A stretch of DNA of 64,000 bases from contig JALOKU010000005.1 of the NCBI GenBank assembly GCA_025456345.1, forward strand, positions 1-64,000. The letters run 5' to 3'. Both the position numbers and the translations under genes were made by a program. This DNA is from Vicinamibacterales bacterium. Lineage in GTDB: Bacteria > Acidobacteriota > Vicinamibacteria > Vicinamibacterales > JAKQTR01. This document shows positions 1 through 8,055 of the stretch, piece after piece (positions within the stretch are counted from its first letter, which is position 1; each line of letters begins with the position of its first letter). Under the pieces are notes generated by a model. That model was not told the DNA's origin, ran no database searches, and saw only the letters and a list, made by a program, of their open reading frames with translations.

Positions 1-1
1 G

Positions 2-376
2 CCGTTCGACCTGCCCGAGGCCGAGCAGGAGCTGGTGGCCGGCTTCCACACCGAGTACTCGGGCATGCGCTTCGCGTTCTTCTTCCTGGCCGAGTACGCC
101 AACATGATCGTCGTCTCGGCGGTGGCGACGACGCTGTTCCTGGGCGGGTGGCTGCAGCCGTTCCCGAACGTGCCGGCGCTGTCGTTCCTGGGCCTGGTCC
201 CCGGCTGGGCGTGGTTCATGCTGAAGACGTTCGGCTTCCTGTACCTGTTCCTGTGGGTGCGGGCGACGTTTCCGCGTTACCGCTACGACCAGCTGATGCG
301 CCTGGGCTGGAAGTGGCTGATCCCGCTGGCCATCCTCAATGTGGTGGTGACCGGCCTGCTGAAGGTGCTGGTGTAA
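2..376 (+). CDS. nuoH: NADH-quinone oxidoreductase subunit H (C-terminal part)
   Basis: This is the C-terminal part of the complex I membrane subunit that forms the quinone chamber. The reading frame is open from the left edge, so the true start lies outside the window. The first visible residues, [20 protein letters not shown], are the family signature loop, with the acidic residues expected near the quinone channel. They are followed by FFLAEYANM and two or three membrane helices, and the protein ends normally at a TAA. nuoJ starts 26 nt downstream, so nuoI, which usually lies between H and J, is absent at this place. Identification is certain; only the length is unknown. Confidence 0.95.
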   Translation, partial: PFDLPEAEQELVAGFHTEYSGMRFAFFFLAEYANMIVVSAVATTLFLGGWLQPFPNVPALSFLGLVPGWAWFMLKTFGFLYLFLWVRATFPRYRYDQLMRLGWKWLIPLAILNVVVTGLLKVLV

Positions 377-402
377 GGGGGCGTCGCCCGTAGCGGAGAA
401 CC

Positions 403-903
403 ATGGCCGAAGCAGCTGCCTTCTACATCCTCGCGACGCTCATCCTCGGGTTCGGGGCGCTGGTCATCACGGCGAAGAGCACCGTGCACAGCGTCCTGTT
501 CCTGGTGGCCGACTTCCTGTGCGTCGCCGCGCTCTACGTGACGCTTCAGGCGCCGTTCCTGGCGGTCATCCAGGTGATGGTCTACGCGGGCGGCATCGTC
601 GTCCTCTACCTGTTCGTCGTGATGCTGGTGAACCTGAAGCGCCCGCCCGAGGCGCACAGCGACCCGCGCCGGCTCGGCCGCCTCGGCGTCGCGATGGCGG
701 CGGCGGTGCTGGCCCAGCTGGGCGCGATCTTCGCGGTCGGCTGGGTGAAGCCGGCGGCGGTGGAGGGGACGCTCAGCCCGCAGAACGTCGAGCAGATCGG
801 CCGGGCGCTCTACGCCGACTACCTGATTCCCTTCGAACTGGCGTCGTTCCTGCTGCTGGTCGCGATGATCGGCGCCATTATCCTGGCCAAGCGGGAGCTG
901 TAG
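403..903 (+). CDS. nuoJ: NADH-quinone oxidoreductase subunit J
   Basis: A 166-residue membrane subunit of the complex I proton-pumping arm, close to the usual length. Five hydrophobic segments are visible. The motif AVIQVMVYAGGIVVLYLFVVM around residues 52-72 is the conserved third helix of NuoJ (pi-bulge region). The ATG follows nuoH by 26 nt and nuoK begins 4 nt after the stop, so it sits in the nuo transcript. Nothing in this subunit looks damaged, unlike NuoK and NuoM next door. Confidence 0.95.
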   Translation: MAEAAAFYILATLILGFGALVITAKSTVHSVLFLVADFLCVAALYVTLQAPFLAVIQVMVYAGGIVVLYLFVVMLVNLKRPPEAHSDPRRLGRLGVAMAAAVLAQLGAIFAVGWVKPAAVEGTLSPQNVEQIGRALYADYLIPFELASFLLLVAMIGAIILAKREL

Positions 904-907
904 GCCG

Positions 908-1126
908 ATGATTACCACGACCCACTACATGGTGCTGCTGAACGCGGTGAACATCAACCTGGTGGCGTTCTCGCTCCAGCTGCAGAACGTGATCGGCCAG
1001 GTCTTCGCCGTCTTCATCGTCGTCGTCGCCGCGGCGGAAGCCGCCGTCGGCCTGGGCATCATTCTCGCGTTCTACCGCAACAAGGAAACCGTCAACATCG
1101 ACGAAATGAACCTGCTGCGGTGGTGA
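908..1126 (+). CDS. nuoK: NADH-quinone oxidoreductase subunit K, shortened
   Basis: A complex I antiporter-like small membrane subunit. It is 72 residues long where the family is about 100. The N-terminus (MITTTHYMVL) matches the normal NuoK start, but it runs straight into LNAVNINLVAFS, which normally begins near residue 38. About 28 residues are therefore missing in frame: most of helix 1 and the start of helix 2, including the conserved membrane Glu (E36 in E. coli). The second conserved Glu (E72 in E. coli), here in AAAEAAVG, is present. The last 7 nt overlap the nuoL start. It may be a real deletion or an assembly collapse; as written it is unlikely to work normally. Confidence 0.9.
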   Translation: MITTTHYMVLLNAVNINLVAFSLQLQNVIGQVFAVFIVVVAAAEAAVGLGIILAFYRNKETVNIDEMNLLRW

Positions 1127-3366
1127 GTGGTATGGACCTGATCTGGCTGATTCCCCTTCTGCCCGGCCTCGGCGCCCTCGTCAACGGCGTGGTCGGCATC
1201 CGCTACTTCAGCAGGCGGACCGCCGGCCTGGTGGCGAACACGACGATGGCGGCGGCGCTGCTGCTGTCGCTGTACGCCTTCTGGCAGCTGCTCGGCCTGC
1301 CCGCCGGAGACCGTGAGCACACCGTCCGCGTGATGTCGTGGATCTCGGGGATTCCCCTCGCGCTGTCGAACGGCACCATCGGGACGTTCTCCATCCCGTG
1401 GGGGTTCCGCCTGGACCCGCTCTCCGGGATGATGATCCTCGTCGTCACCGGCGTCGGGTTCCTCATCCACGTGTACTCGGTCGGCTACATGCACGGGGAG
1501 CCGAGAGGGTCGTACGCGCGGTACTTCTCGTACCTCAACCTCTTCGTCTTCTTCATGCTGATGCTCGTCCTCGGCGACAACTTCCTCGTGATGTTCGTCG
1601 GGTGGGAGGGCGTCGGCCTGTGCTCGTACCTGCTCATCGGCTACTGGTACGAGAAGAAGAGCGCGTCGGACGCGGGCAAGAAGGCCTTCATCGTCAACCG
1701 CATCGGCGACTGGGGCTTCATCATCGGGATGTTCCTCATCTTCTCGACGTTCGGGACCCTCGACTTCCGCGCCGTCGCGAACGCGGCCGGCGCGATGCCC
1801 GTCGAGGGCGCCGCGTTCGGCACCCTGTCCTTGATCACGCTCCTGCTGTTTCTCGGCGCCACGGGCAAGTCGGCGCAGATCCCGCTGTATGTCTGGCTGC
1901 CGGACGCCATGGAGGGCCCGACCCCGGTTTCGGCCCTGATCCACGCGGCCACGATGGTCACCGCCGGCGTGTACATGGTGGGCCGCAATGCGGTGCTCTT
2001 CGGCCACTCGCCGATGACGATGGAGATCGTGGCGGTGGTCGGGGTGGCCACGGCGTTCGTGGCGGCGACGATCGGCCTGGTGCAGAACGACATCAAGCGG
2101 GTGCTGGCGTACTCGACGGTGTCGCAGCTGGGCTTCATGTTCCTGGCGATGGGCGTGGGTGCCTATGCGGCCGGCGCATTCCACCTGATGACGCACGCGT
2201 TCTTCAAGGCCCTGCTCTTCCTCTGCTCCGGTTCCGTGATCCACGCGATGGCCGGCCAGCAGGACATGCGGCACATGGGCGGCTTGAAGAAGTACCTGCC
2301 CGTCACCTTCTGGACGATGCTCATCGGGACGCTGGCGATCGCGGGCATGCCGCCGCTCTCCGGATTCTTCAGCAAGGACGAGATCCTGTACAGGACCTTC
2401 CTCCAGAACAAGGCGATCTGGGGCGTGGCGGTCGTGACGGCGCTCATGACGGCCTTTTACATGTATCGCCTGATGTCGATGACGTTCTTCGGGAACTACC
2501 GCGGGCCCGCCTGGGAGCACGGACATGCTCAGGCGGGCGCGAGCCACGCGGGCGCCGGCCACGCCGTAGCCGGCGGCGGCCATGGAGTTGACGCCGCCGG
2601 CGGAGGCGGGCACGGCGAATGGCACGGCCCGCACGAGTCGCCGAAGTCGATGACCATCCCGCTCCAGATCCTGGCGGTTGGCGCGGCCCTCGCGGGCCTC
2701 GTCGGGATTCCCGCCGCCCTGGGCGGCGGCAACGCCATCGAACACTTTTTGGAACCGAGTTTTGTCGCCCGCACGGCCGCGTCGGAGCCTGCGGCCGTTC
2801 ACACGACGACCGAGGTTCCAAACCTCGCCGAAGCTGCCGGCGAGCACGCCGTGACGCCCTCGCCGAGCAGCGAAGGCGGGCATGCAGCGGAACACATTTC
2901 CTGGGCGGCCGAGATGGGTCTGATGGGCCTGTCCGTGCTGGTCGGGATCATCGGCATCCTGACCGCCTACCGCTTCTACGTGAGGTCCCCGGAGATTGCC
3001 GAGCACCTCGCGCGCCGGTGGTCGGGCGCCCACCGCGTGCTCTCGAACAAGTACTACGTGGACGAGTTCTACGGGGCGACGGTGGTCGACGGCACCATCG
3101 CCAGTGCCAGGGGGCTGTGGAGCTTCGACCGGATGGTGGTCGACGGCGCGGTGAACGGGTCGGGCTGGCTGACCGTGTTTTCGGCCTGGTTCTCGCACCT
3201 CATCGACAAGTACATCGTGGACGGCCTGGTGAACCTCGTGGGCGCGGTGCTGGAGGAGTCGAGCTTCCTCGTCCGCCGGTTCCAGACCGGCCTCATCCAG
3301 AACTACGCGCTGGTCATGCTGTTCGGCGTCTTCGCCTTCGTGAGCGTCTACCTGTTCGTGCGGTAG
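1120..3366 (+). CDS. nuoL: NADH-quinone oxidoreductase subunit L
   Basis: The largest antiporter-like subunit of complex I (748 residues; E. coli about 613). The family core is complete: FVGWEGVGLCSYLLIGYWY near residue 165, the Lys-bearing helices (GATGKSAQIPLYVWLPDAMEGPTPVSALIHAATM near 245-280), and LAYSTVSQLGFM near 330. The extra length comes from two low-complexity stretches. One is His/Gly/Ala-rich at about 465-510, and one is Ala/Glu/His-rich at about 555-600. Both lie on either side of a helix before the conserved C-terminal SNKYYVDEFY segment and the final amphipathic helix. It overlaps nuoK and is followed by nuoM after 43 nt. Confidence 0.95.
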   Translation: MVSGMDLIWLIPLLPGLGALVNGVVGIRYFSRRTAGLVANTTMAAALLLSLYAFWQLLGLPAGDREHTVRVMSWISGIPLALSNGTIGTFSIPWGFRLDPLSGMMILVVTGVGFLIHVYSVGYMHGEPRGSYARYFSYLNLFVFFMLMLVLGDNFLVMFVGWEGVGLCSYLLIGYWYEKKSASDAGKKAFIVNRIGDWGFIIGMFLIFSTFGTLDFRAVANAAGAMPVEGAAFGTLSLITLLLFLGATGKSAQIPLYVWLPDAMEGPTPVSALIHAATMVTAGVYMVGRNAVLFGHSPMTMEIVAVVGVATAFVAATIGLVQNDIKRVLAYSTVSQLGFMFLAMGVGAYAAGAFHLMTHAFFKALLFLCSGSVIHAMAGQQDMRHMGGLKKYLPVTFWTMLIGTLAIAGMPPLSGFFSKDEILYRTFLQNKAIWGVAVVTALMTAFYMYRLMSMTFFGNYRGPAWEHGHAQAGASHAGAGHAVAGGGHGVDAAGGGGHGEWHGPHESPKSMTIPLQILAVGAALAGLVGIPAALGGGNAIEHFLEPSFVARTAASEPAAVHTTTEVPNLAEAAGEHAVTPSPSSEGGHAAEHISWAAEMGLMGLSVLVGIIGILTAYRFYVRSPEIAEHLARRWSGAHRVLSNKYYVDEFYGATVVDGTIASARGLWSFDRMVVDGAVNGSGWLTVFSAWFSHLIDKYIVDGLVNLVGAVLEESSFLVRRFQTGLIQNYALVMLFGVFAFVSVYLFVR

Positions 3367-3409
3367 CCGGACTCCGAATCACCGTGACTTTAACCTCAGG
3401 ACTGCAGCA

Positions 3410-5010
3410 GTGAGCAACGCCGCCAACTTCCCGATCCTGTCACTCATCCTCTTCACGCCGCTCGCGGGGGCCGCGCTGCTCCTGTTCGTGAGCAAGAAGC
3501 AGGAGGACCTCATCCGGTGGATCGCGAACCTCGTCGCGTTCGCCGGGTTCGTGGTGTCGGTGCCGCTCTGGTTCTGGTACCAGCCCTCCGGGCCGCAGTT
3601 CCAGTTCGTGGAGCGCCACCCGTGGATCCCGTCCGTCGGCGCCGACTACTTCCTGGGCGTGGACGGGTTCAGCGTACTGCTGATCCTGCTGACGACGCTG
3701 ATGGGCACCATCGCGGTGCTCTCGTCGTGGACGGCGATCAAGGAGCGGGTCAAGGAGTACTACATCTTCCTGCTCGTGCTCCAGGGCGGCATGATCGGCG
3801 CCTTCATCTCCCTCGACTTCCTCCTGTTCTTCCTGTTCTGGGAGGTCATGCTGGTGCCGATGTACTTCCTGATCGGCATCTGGGGGAGCGACCGGCGCCT
3901 CTACTCGGCGATCAAGTTCTTCCTGTACACCCTGGTCGGCAGCGTCGTGATGCTGCTCGGCATCCTCGCCCTCTACTTCCACTACCACGGCCTCACGGGG
4001 ACCTACAGCTTCGACATCACGAAGTACCAGGCGATGAGCATCCCCTTCAACCTGCAATGGTGGGTGTTCCTGGCCTTCTTCCTCGGGTTCTCGATCAAGG
4101 TCCCGATGTTCCCGTTCCACACCTGGCTGCCCGACGCGCACACCGACGCGCCGACGGCCGGCTCGGTCATCCTGGCGTCGGCCTCTCCCTCATCGGCATC
4201 GTCTACGGCGCGCTGGTGGCGATGGCCCAGAAGGACTGGAAGCGGCTGGTCGCCTATTCGAGCGTGAGCCACATGGGCATGGTGATGCTGGGCATGTTCG
4301 CCCTGAACCCGGTGGGCCTCACGGGCAGCATCATCCAGCAGCTGAACCACGGCATCTCCACCGGCGCGCTCTTCCTCCTGGTCGGCGTGGTCTACGAGCG
4401 GCGGCACACCCGCGAGATCGCCGAGTACGGCGGCCTCTCGAAGGTGATGCCGGTCTACGCGGCGATCTTCATGGTGATGACCATGTCGTCGATCGGCCTG
4501 CCGACCCTGAACGGGTTCATCGGCGAGTTCCTGATCCTGCAGGGCGCCTTCATCGCCAACCTGTGGTGGGCCGTCATCGCCGGCAGCGGCGTGGTCCTGG
4601 GCGCGGCCTACATGCTCTGGCTCTATCAGCGCACGATGTTCGGGAAGGTGGAGAACCCGAAGAACGAGAACCTGCCCGACATGAGCCTGCGCGAGATTGC
4701 GACGTTCGTGCCGCTCATCATCCTGGCCGTCTGGATCGGCATCTACCCGAAGCCGTTCCTCGACAGGCTGGCGCCGACGGTCAACGCCGTGGTGGCGCGC
4801 GTCAACCCGGCGTACCCGGCCGTGGCGGCCAAGGCCGCGGACTGTGACCAGAACACGCCCGCGAACCCGTTCGTCACGGCGCCCTGCGGCGACGCCGCCG
4901 CGCCTGTTGTCGCGCCGGCGGCGGCCGCGCCGGCCGCCAAGCCGGCCGAGGCGGGAGGCGTGCCGAAGTCTGAATCCGCCGGGCCGGCCCCCGCAGGAGG
5001 TCGGCACTGA
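3410..5010 (+). pseudogene. nuoM: NADH-quinone oxidoreductase subunit M, broken by internal deletion and frameshift
   Basis: A complex I antiporter-like subunit. The first part reads in one frame from the GTG at 3410 to about 4177, ending in LPDAHTDAPTAGSVILA. The rest reads in a different frame from about 4177 to the TGA at 5010, beginning GLSLIGIVYGALVAMAQ. In intact NuoM these two stretches are separated by about 31 residues that hold helix 8 with its conserved Lys (K265 in E. coli, in the VLLKxG motif). So roughly 90 nt, not a multiple of three, are missing at 4172-4180. The C-terminus carries an extra Ala/Pro-rich tail of about 50 residues. nuoN overlaps its stop (ATGA). It is either a mutation that kills the subunit or an assembly error. 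Confidence 0.85.
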
Positions 5011-6485
5011 TGCCCGGGTGGTTTTCGCTCAACGACCTGTACTACATCCTGCCCGAGCTCGTGCTCGCGGTGGGGGCCCTTGCGACGCTCGTCGCCACGG
5101 CGCTCACGCGGAGGTCCCGCCAGGCCTGGCTGTCGTGGCTCGGCATCGGGGTGCTTGCGGCCTCGGCCCTGGCGATGATCGCGGTTACGCCGGACGCGCC
5201 GGTCAACGTCGCGCGCGGGCTGCTCTCGATCGACGGGTTCAGCACCTTCTTCAAGGCCATCTTCCTGTTGTCCGCGGTCCTCACGCTGCTCCTGTCGATG
5301 CGCTACCTCGACATGGAGGGGGCCCGGCACGGCGAGTACGTGTTCCTGGTCCTGTGCGCCACCCTCGGCATGATGTTCATGGCGACGGGCACGGATCTCA
5401 TCACCATCTTCGTCGGCCTCGAGACGATGGCGATCGCGTTCTACATCCTGGCCGGGCTGCTCAAGCCCGACCGGCGGTCGAACGAAGCCGCGGTGAAGTA
5501 CTTCCTGCTCGGCACGTTCTCCCTCGGCATCCTGCTCTACGGGATCTCGATCCTCTACGGGATGTCGGGGACGACGAACCTGCGGGCCCTCGCCATCGCG
5601 GTCGCCGACCAGGGGCGAGACCCCTGGCTCATCCTCGCGCTCATCCTGGTCGTCGCCGGCATCGGCTTCAAGATCGCGGCCGTCCCGTTCCACATGTGGG
5701 CGCCCGACGTGTACGAGGGGGCGCCGACGCCGATTACCGCGTTCCTCTCGGTGGGATCGAAGGCGGCCTCCTTCGCGATGCTGCTGCGGATCTTCCTGGA
5801 GGGCCTGCCGTCGCTCTCGGCCGACTGGACGATCCTCTTCTACGTGCTCTCGGTCGTGACCATGACCGTGGGCAACATCGCCGCGCTGACGCAGAGCAAC
5901 ATCAAGCGCATGCTGGCGTACTCGTCGATCGCGCACGCAGGCTACCTGCTCATCGGCGTGATCGCCGGGACGAGCCGCGGCGTGGCCGCGATGCTCATCT
6001 ACCTGGCCATCTATGCGTTCATGCAGTTTGGCGCCTTCGCCGTGGTCATCCTGCTGCGGCGCGCCGACGCCATCGGCGACGAGCTCAAGGACCTGAGCGG
6101 GCTCTACGCCAGGCAGCCGTTCCCGGCCGTCGCCATGCTGATCTTCATGCTGTCGCTCGGCGGCATCCCGCCGACCGCCGGCTTCATGGGGAAGTTCTGG
6201 CTCTTCAGCGCGGCGATCGACGCCAACTACGTCTGGCTGGCCGTGCTGGGCGTCGTCAACAGCGCCATCTCCCTCTACTACTACCTGCGCGTGGTCGTCT
6301 TCATGTTCATGAAGAACGAGGCCGCCGGCTCGCAGCCCGTGCTGTCTCCCGGCCTGGCGGTGGCGCTGGTGGTCACGCTGGCGGGCACCCTGGTGCTCGG
6401 CGTCTACCCGCGGCCGCTCTTCGAGCTGGCCGAGTTCTCAGCCCGCGCCCTCGGCGTGGTGGGGGTGGCGGCGACGCCGTTCTGA
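5010..6485 (+). CDS. nuoN: NADH-quinone oxidoreductase subunit N
   Basis: The third antiporter-like subunit of complex I (491 residues, normal length). Diagnostic stretches are FVGLETMAIAFYILAG near 131-146, the Lys/His-containing GIGFKIAAVPFHMWAPDVYEGAPTPITAFLS near 219-249, and NIKRMLAYSSIAHAGYLL near 297-314. About 13-14 membrane helices are visible. The start codon overlaps the nuoM stop, implying translational coupling. The gene ends the operon: a purine-rich repeat element begins directly after its stop codon and the next gene is on the other strand. Confidence 0.95.
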   Translation: MPGWFSLNDLYYILPELVLAVGALATLVATALTRRSRQAWLSWLGIGVLAASALAMIAVTPDAPVNVARGLLSIDGFSTFFKAIFLLSAVLTLLLSMRYLDMEGARHGEYVFLVLCATLGMMFMATGTDLITIFVGLETMAIAFYILAGLLKPDRRSNEAAVKYFLLGTFSLGILLYGISILYGMSGTTNLRALAIAVADQGRDPWLILALILVVAGIGFKIAAVPFHMWAPDVYEGAPTPITAFLSVGSKAASFAMLLRIFLEGLPSLSADWTILFYVLSVVTMTVGNIAALTQSNIKRMLAYSSIAHAGYLLIGVIAGTSRGVAAMLIYLAIYAFMQFGAFAVVILLRRADAIGDELKDLSGLYARQPFPAVAMLIFMLSLGGIPPTAGFMGKFWLFSAAIDANYVWLAVLGVVNSAISLYYYLRVVVFMFMKNEAAGSQPVLSPGLAVALVVTLAGTLVLGVYPRPLFELAEFSARALGVVGVAATPF

Positions 6486-6610
6486 AGAAGAAGCAAGAAG
6501 TTAGAAGCAAGAAGCAAGAAGCAAGAAGCAAGAAGCAAGAAGAAGACTCCCAGCTGCAGCTCGTCGTCTTCTGGATTCTGACAATCGTCAGTGGGCCCTT
6601 CTGGCTTCTT
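6486..6610. repeat. Dispersed GAAGCAA / CTGAC-GTCAG repeat element, copy 1
   Basis: It begins immediately after the nuoN stop codon. About 55 nt (6487-6543) are a degenerate run of the 7-mer GAAGCAA. After a 30-nt linker come pyrimidine-rich arms (complementary in type to the first run) that flank a small hairpin, CTGAC-AATC-GTCAG, inside TTCTGACAATCGTCAGTGGG at 6576-6595. The same core and arms recur at 29152-29287, 23 kb away, in the other orientation and again directly after a stop codon. The arms can pair, so the transcript would fold into a long hairpin. It could be a REP/MITE-like element or a terminator substitute; no protein is encoded. Confidence 0.7.
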
Positions 6611-6645
6611 GATTCTGATGTCGGGCCGCGCCCAGGCGGCGGCCC

Positions 6646-8052
6646 CTACTCCCCGAACAGCCCCCTGCCCCCGCCGAACACGCGGCGGCGGCAGTTGCGG
6701 CTGCCGCAGGTGCAGTCAAAGGGCGTCATGTGGCGGTCGTAGAACGTCGCGTAATCGACCGTCAGCTCCTCGCCGCTGCGGATGTCGCGCCGCGCCACGA
6801 GGTTGAGGCCCACAAACTCGGTGTTGGGGTCGCAGGAGTGGTTCTGCGGCGCCCAGCCCGTCGGTTCCGTGTCCCAGAGGACGAACACGTCCGGGCTGAT
6901 GGGATAGGCGTAGCGGTAGAAGACCTCGCGGTCCTCCGCGGACCACGTCCGCTCGACGTGGGAGCGCGTGACGATGCGCTGTGGCTTCCCTTCACCTTCG
7001 AACGCAACCGAGCCGCAGGGGAGATCGCGGGCGGCGAACATGGCGAAGCCGTCGCGGCTGGGCTTGACCGCGTACGGCAGCTGCCGCCGCGCGTGGCGCG
7101 CCAGGCCTTCGTCGATGATGGCGCGGAGGAAGCCGGCCTGGCCGATTCCGTCGAACGCGAGGATGTAGTCCGCGGACCCTTGGTACCCCTGCGGGTAGAA
7201 CACCGAGCAGGTGAAGTTGGCTTCCAGGAAGAAGATCCGTCCTGCGGCGTCCACGCGGAAGTCCATCCTGGCGTAGCCCTCGCCGGTGAAGCCGGTGAAC
7301 ACCTGGATGGCCGCCGCCTTCAGGCGGTCGGCGAGGCCGGGCTCCGTGCACGGCACGTTGCACTCCGGGTGGAATTGGGTGACCTTGAGATCATAGGTCT
7401 TGAAGTGCGGGCCGGGCGGGAAGATGAACTCGATCGGGGTGAGGGCCGCCGGAGGCAGCGCGGGATCCGGGTTCGCCATCACGAGGACGGTGAACTCGCG
7501 TCCGTCCACGTACTCCTCGACCAGCAGGCGTCCGAACTCCGGCAGTTTGGCCGCGACCTGCTGCTGCAGCTCTACGGGCGTCGCCACCAGCGAGTGCTCG
7601 TCGATGCCCATGCTGTCGCCGTAAGCGGACGGCTTGACGAAAAGCGGTAACCGCAACGCGTTCGCTGCCGCCAGGACATCGTCGCCCGGGTCGACCACTT
7701 CCCAGGCCGGCACGACGACGCCCGACGAGATGGCCACCAGCTTCATCAGGTCCTTGGGCGGGTCGTACAGGCGGCTGGATGGTCCCGTGAAGGGCAGGTT
7801 CAGGTCCTCGAGGGCGTGGATCACGTCAATCGACGGCACGTCGGAGTCGCGGTACCCCTCGCAGAGGTTGACGTAGACGTCGAAGCCCTGCCGCTGCCGC
7901 GCCTTGATCTGGCTGAACGCCGAGATCTTGTCCAGAAACTCGTGGTGGAACTCGTGCTCGGGCAGCAGGTGCGAGAGATCGCGGCGCTGATCGTAGTGCT
8001 GGTAGTCGCACGACGATCCCGCGTACGACGGCTGGAGGACGCAGATCCGCAT
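6646..8052 (-). CDS. ATP-grasp ligase (Ddl-like) fused to a SET-domain methyltransferase
   Basis: A 468-residue two-domain protein. Residues 1 to about 320 form an ATP-grasp fold of the D-Ala-D-Ala ligase type: ATP Lys in FVKPSAYGDSMGI (139-150), the VEEYVDGREFTVL strand (178-190), and the Mg ligands in ARMDFRVDAAGRIFFLEANF (D264, E277, N279). Residues about 325-455 are a SET protein-lysine methyltransferase domain with the knot motifs NHSCDPN (404-410) and GEELTVDYATF (427-437), plus a post-SET Cys cluster (CTCGSRNC, 447-454). The ligase should make a peptide-type bond and the SET domain should methylate a lysine with AdoMet. The substrate is unknown. It lies 3 nt downstream of another ATP-grasp gene, so the two are surely co-transcribed. 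Confidence 0.85.
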   Translation of the reverse strand: MRICVLQPSYAGSSCDYQHYDQRRDLSHLLPEHEFHHEFLDKISAFSQIKARQRQGFDVYVNLCEGYRDSDVPSIDVIHALEDLNLPFTGPSSRLYDPPKDLMKLVAISSGVVVPAWEVVDPGDDVLAAANALRLPLFVKPSAYGDSMGIDEHSLVATPVELQQQVAAKLPEFGRLLVEEYVDGREFTVLVMANPDPALPPAALTPIEFIFPPGPHFKTYDLKVTQFHPECNVPCTEPGLADRLKAAAIQVFTGFTGEGYARMDFRVDAAGRIFFLEANFTCSVFYPQGYQGSADYILAFDGIGQAGFLRAIIDEGLARHARRQLPYAVKPSRDGFAMFAARDLPCGSVAFEGEGKPQRIVTRSHVERTWSAEDREVFYRYAYPISPDVFVLWDTEPTGWAPQNHSCDPNTEFVGLNLVARRDIRSGEELTVDYATFYDRHMTPFDCTCGSRNCRRRVFGGGRGLFGE

Positions 8053-8055
8053 GGG

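Noticed and set aside
1072-3198. A 708-codon open frame on the minus strand opposite nuoL
   Set aside because: It is a high-GC antisense shadow: the product is rich in His, Arg and Asp and shows no family, while nuoL on the plus strand is certain.
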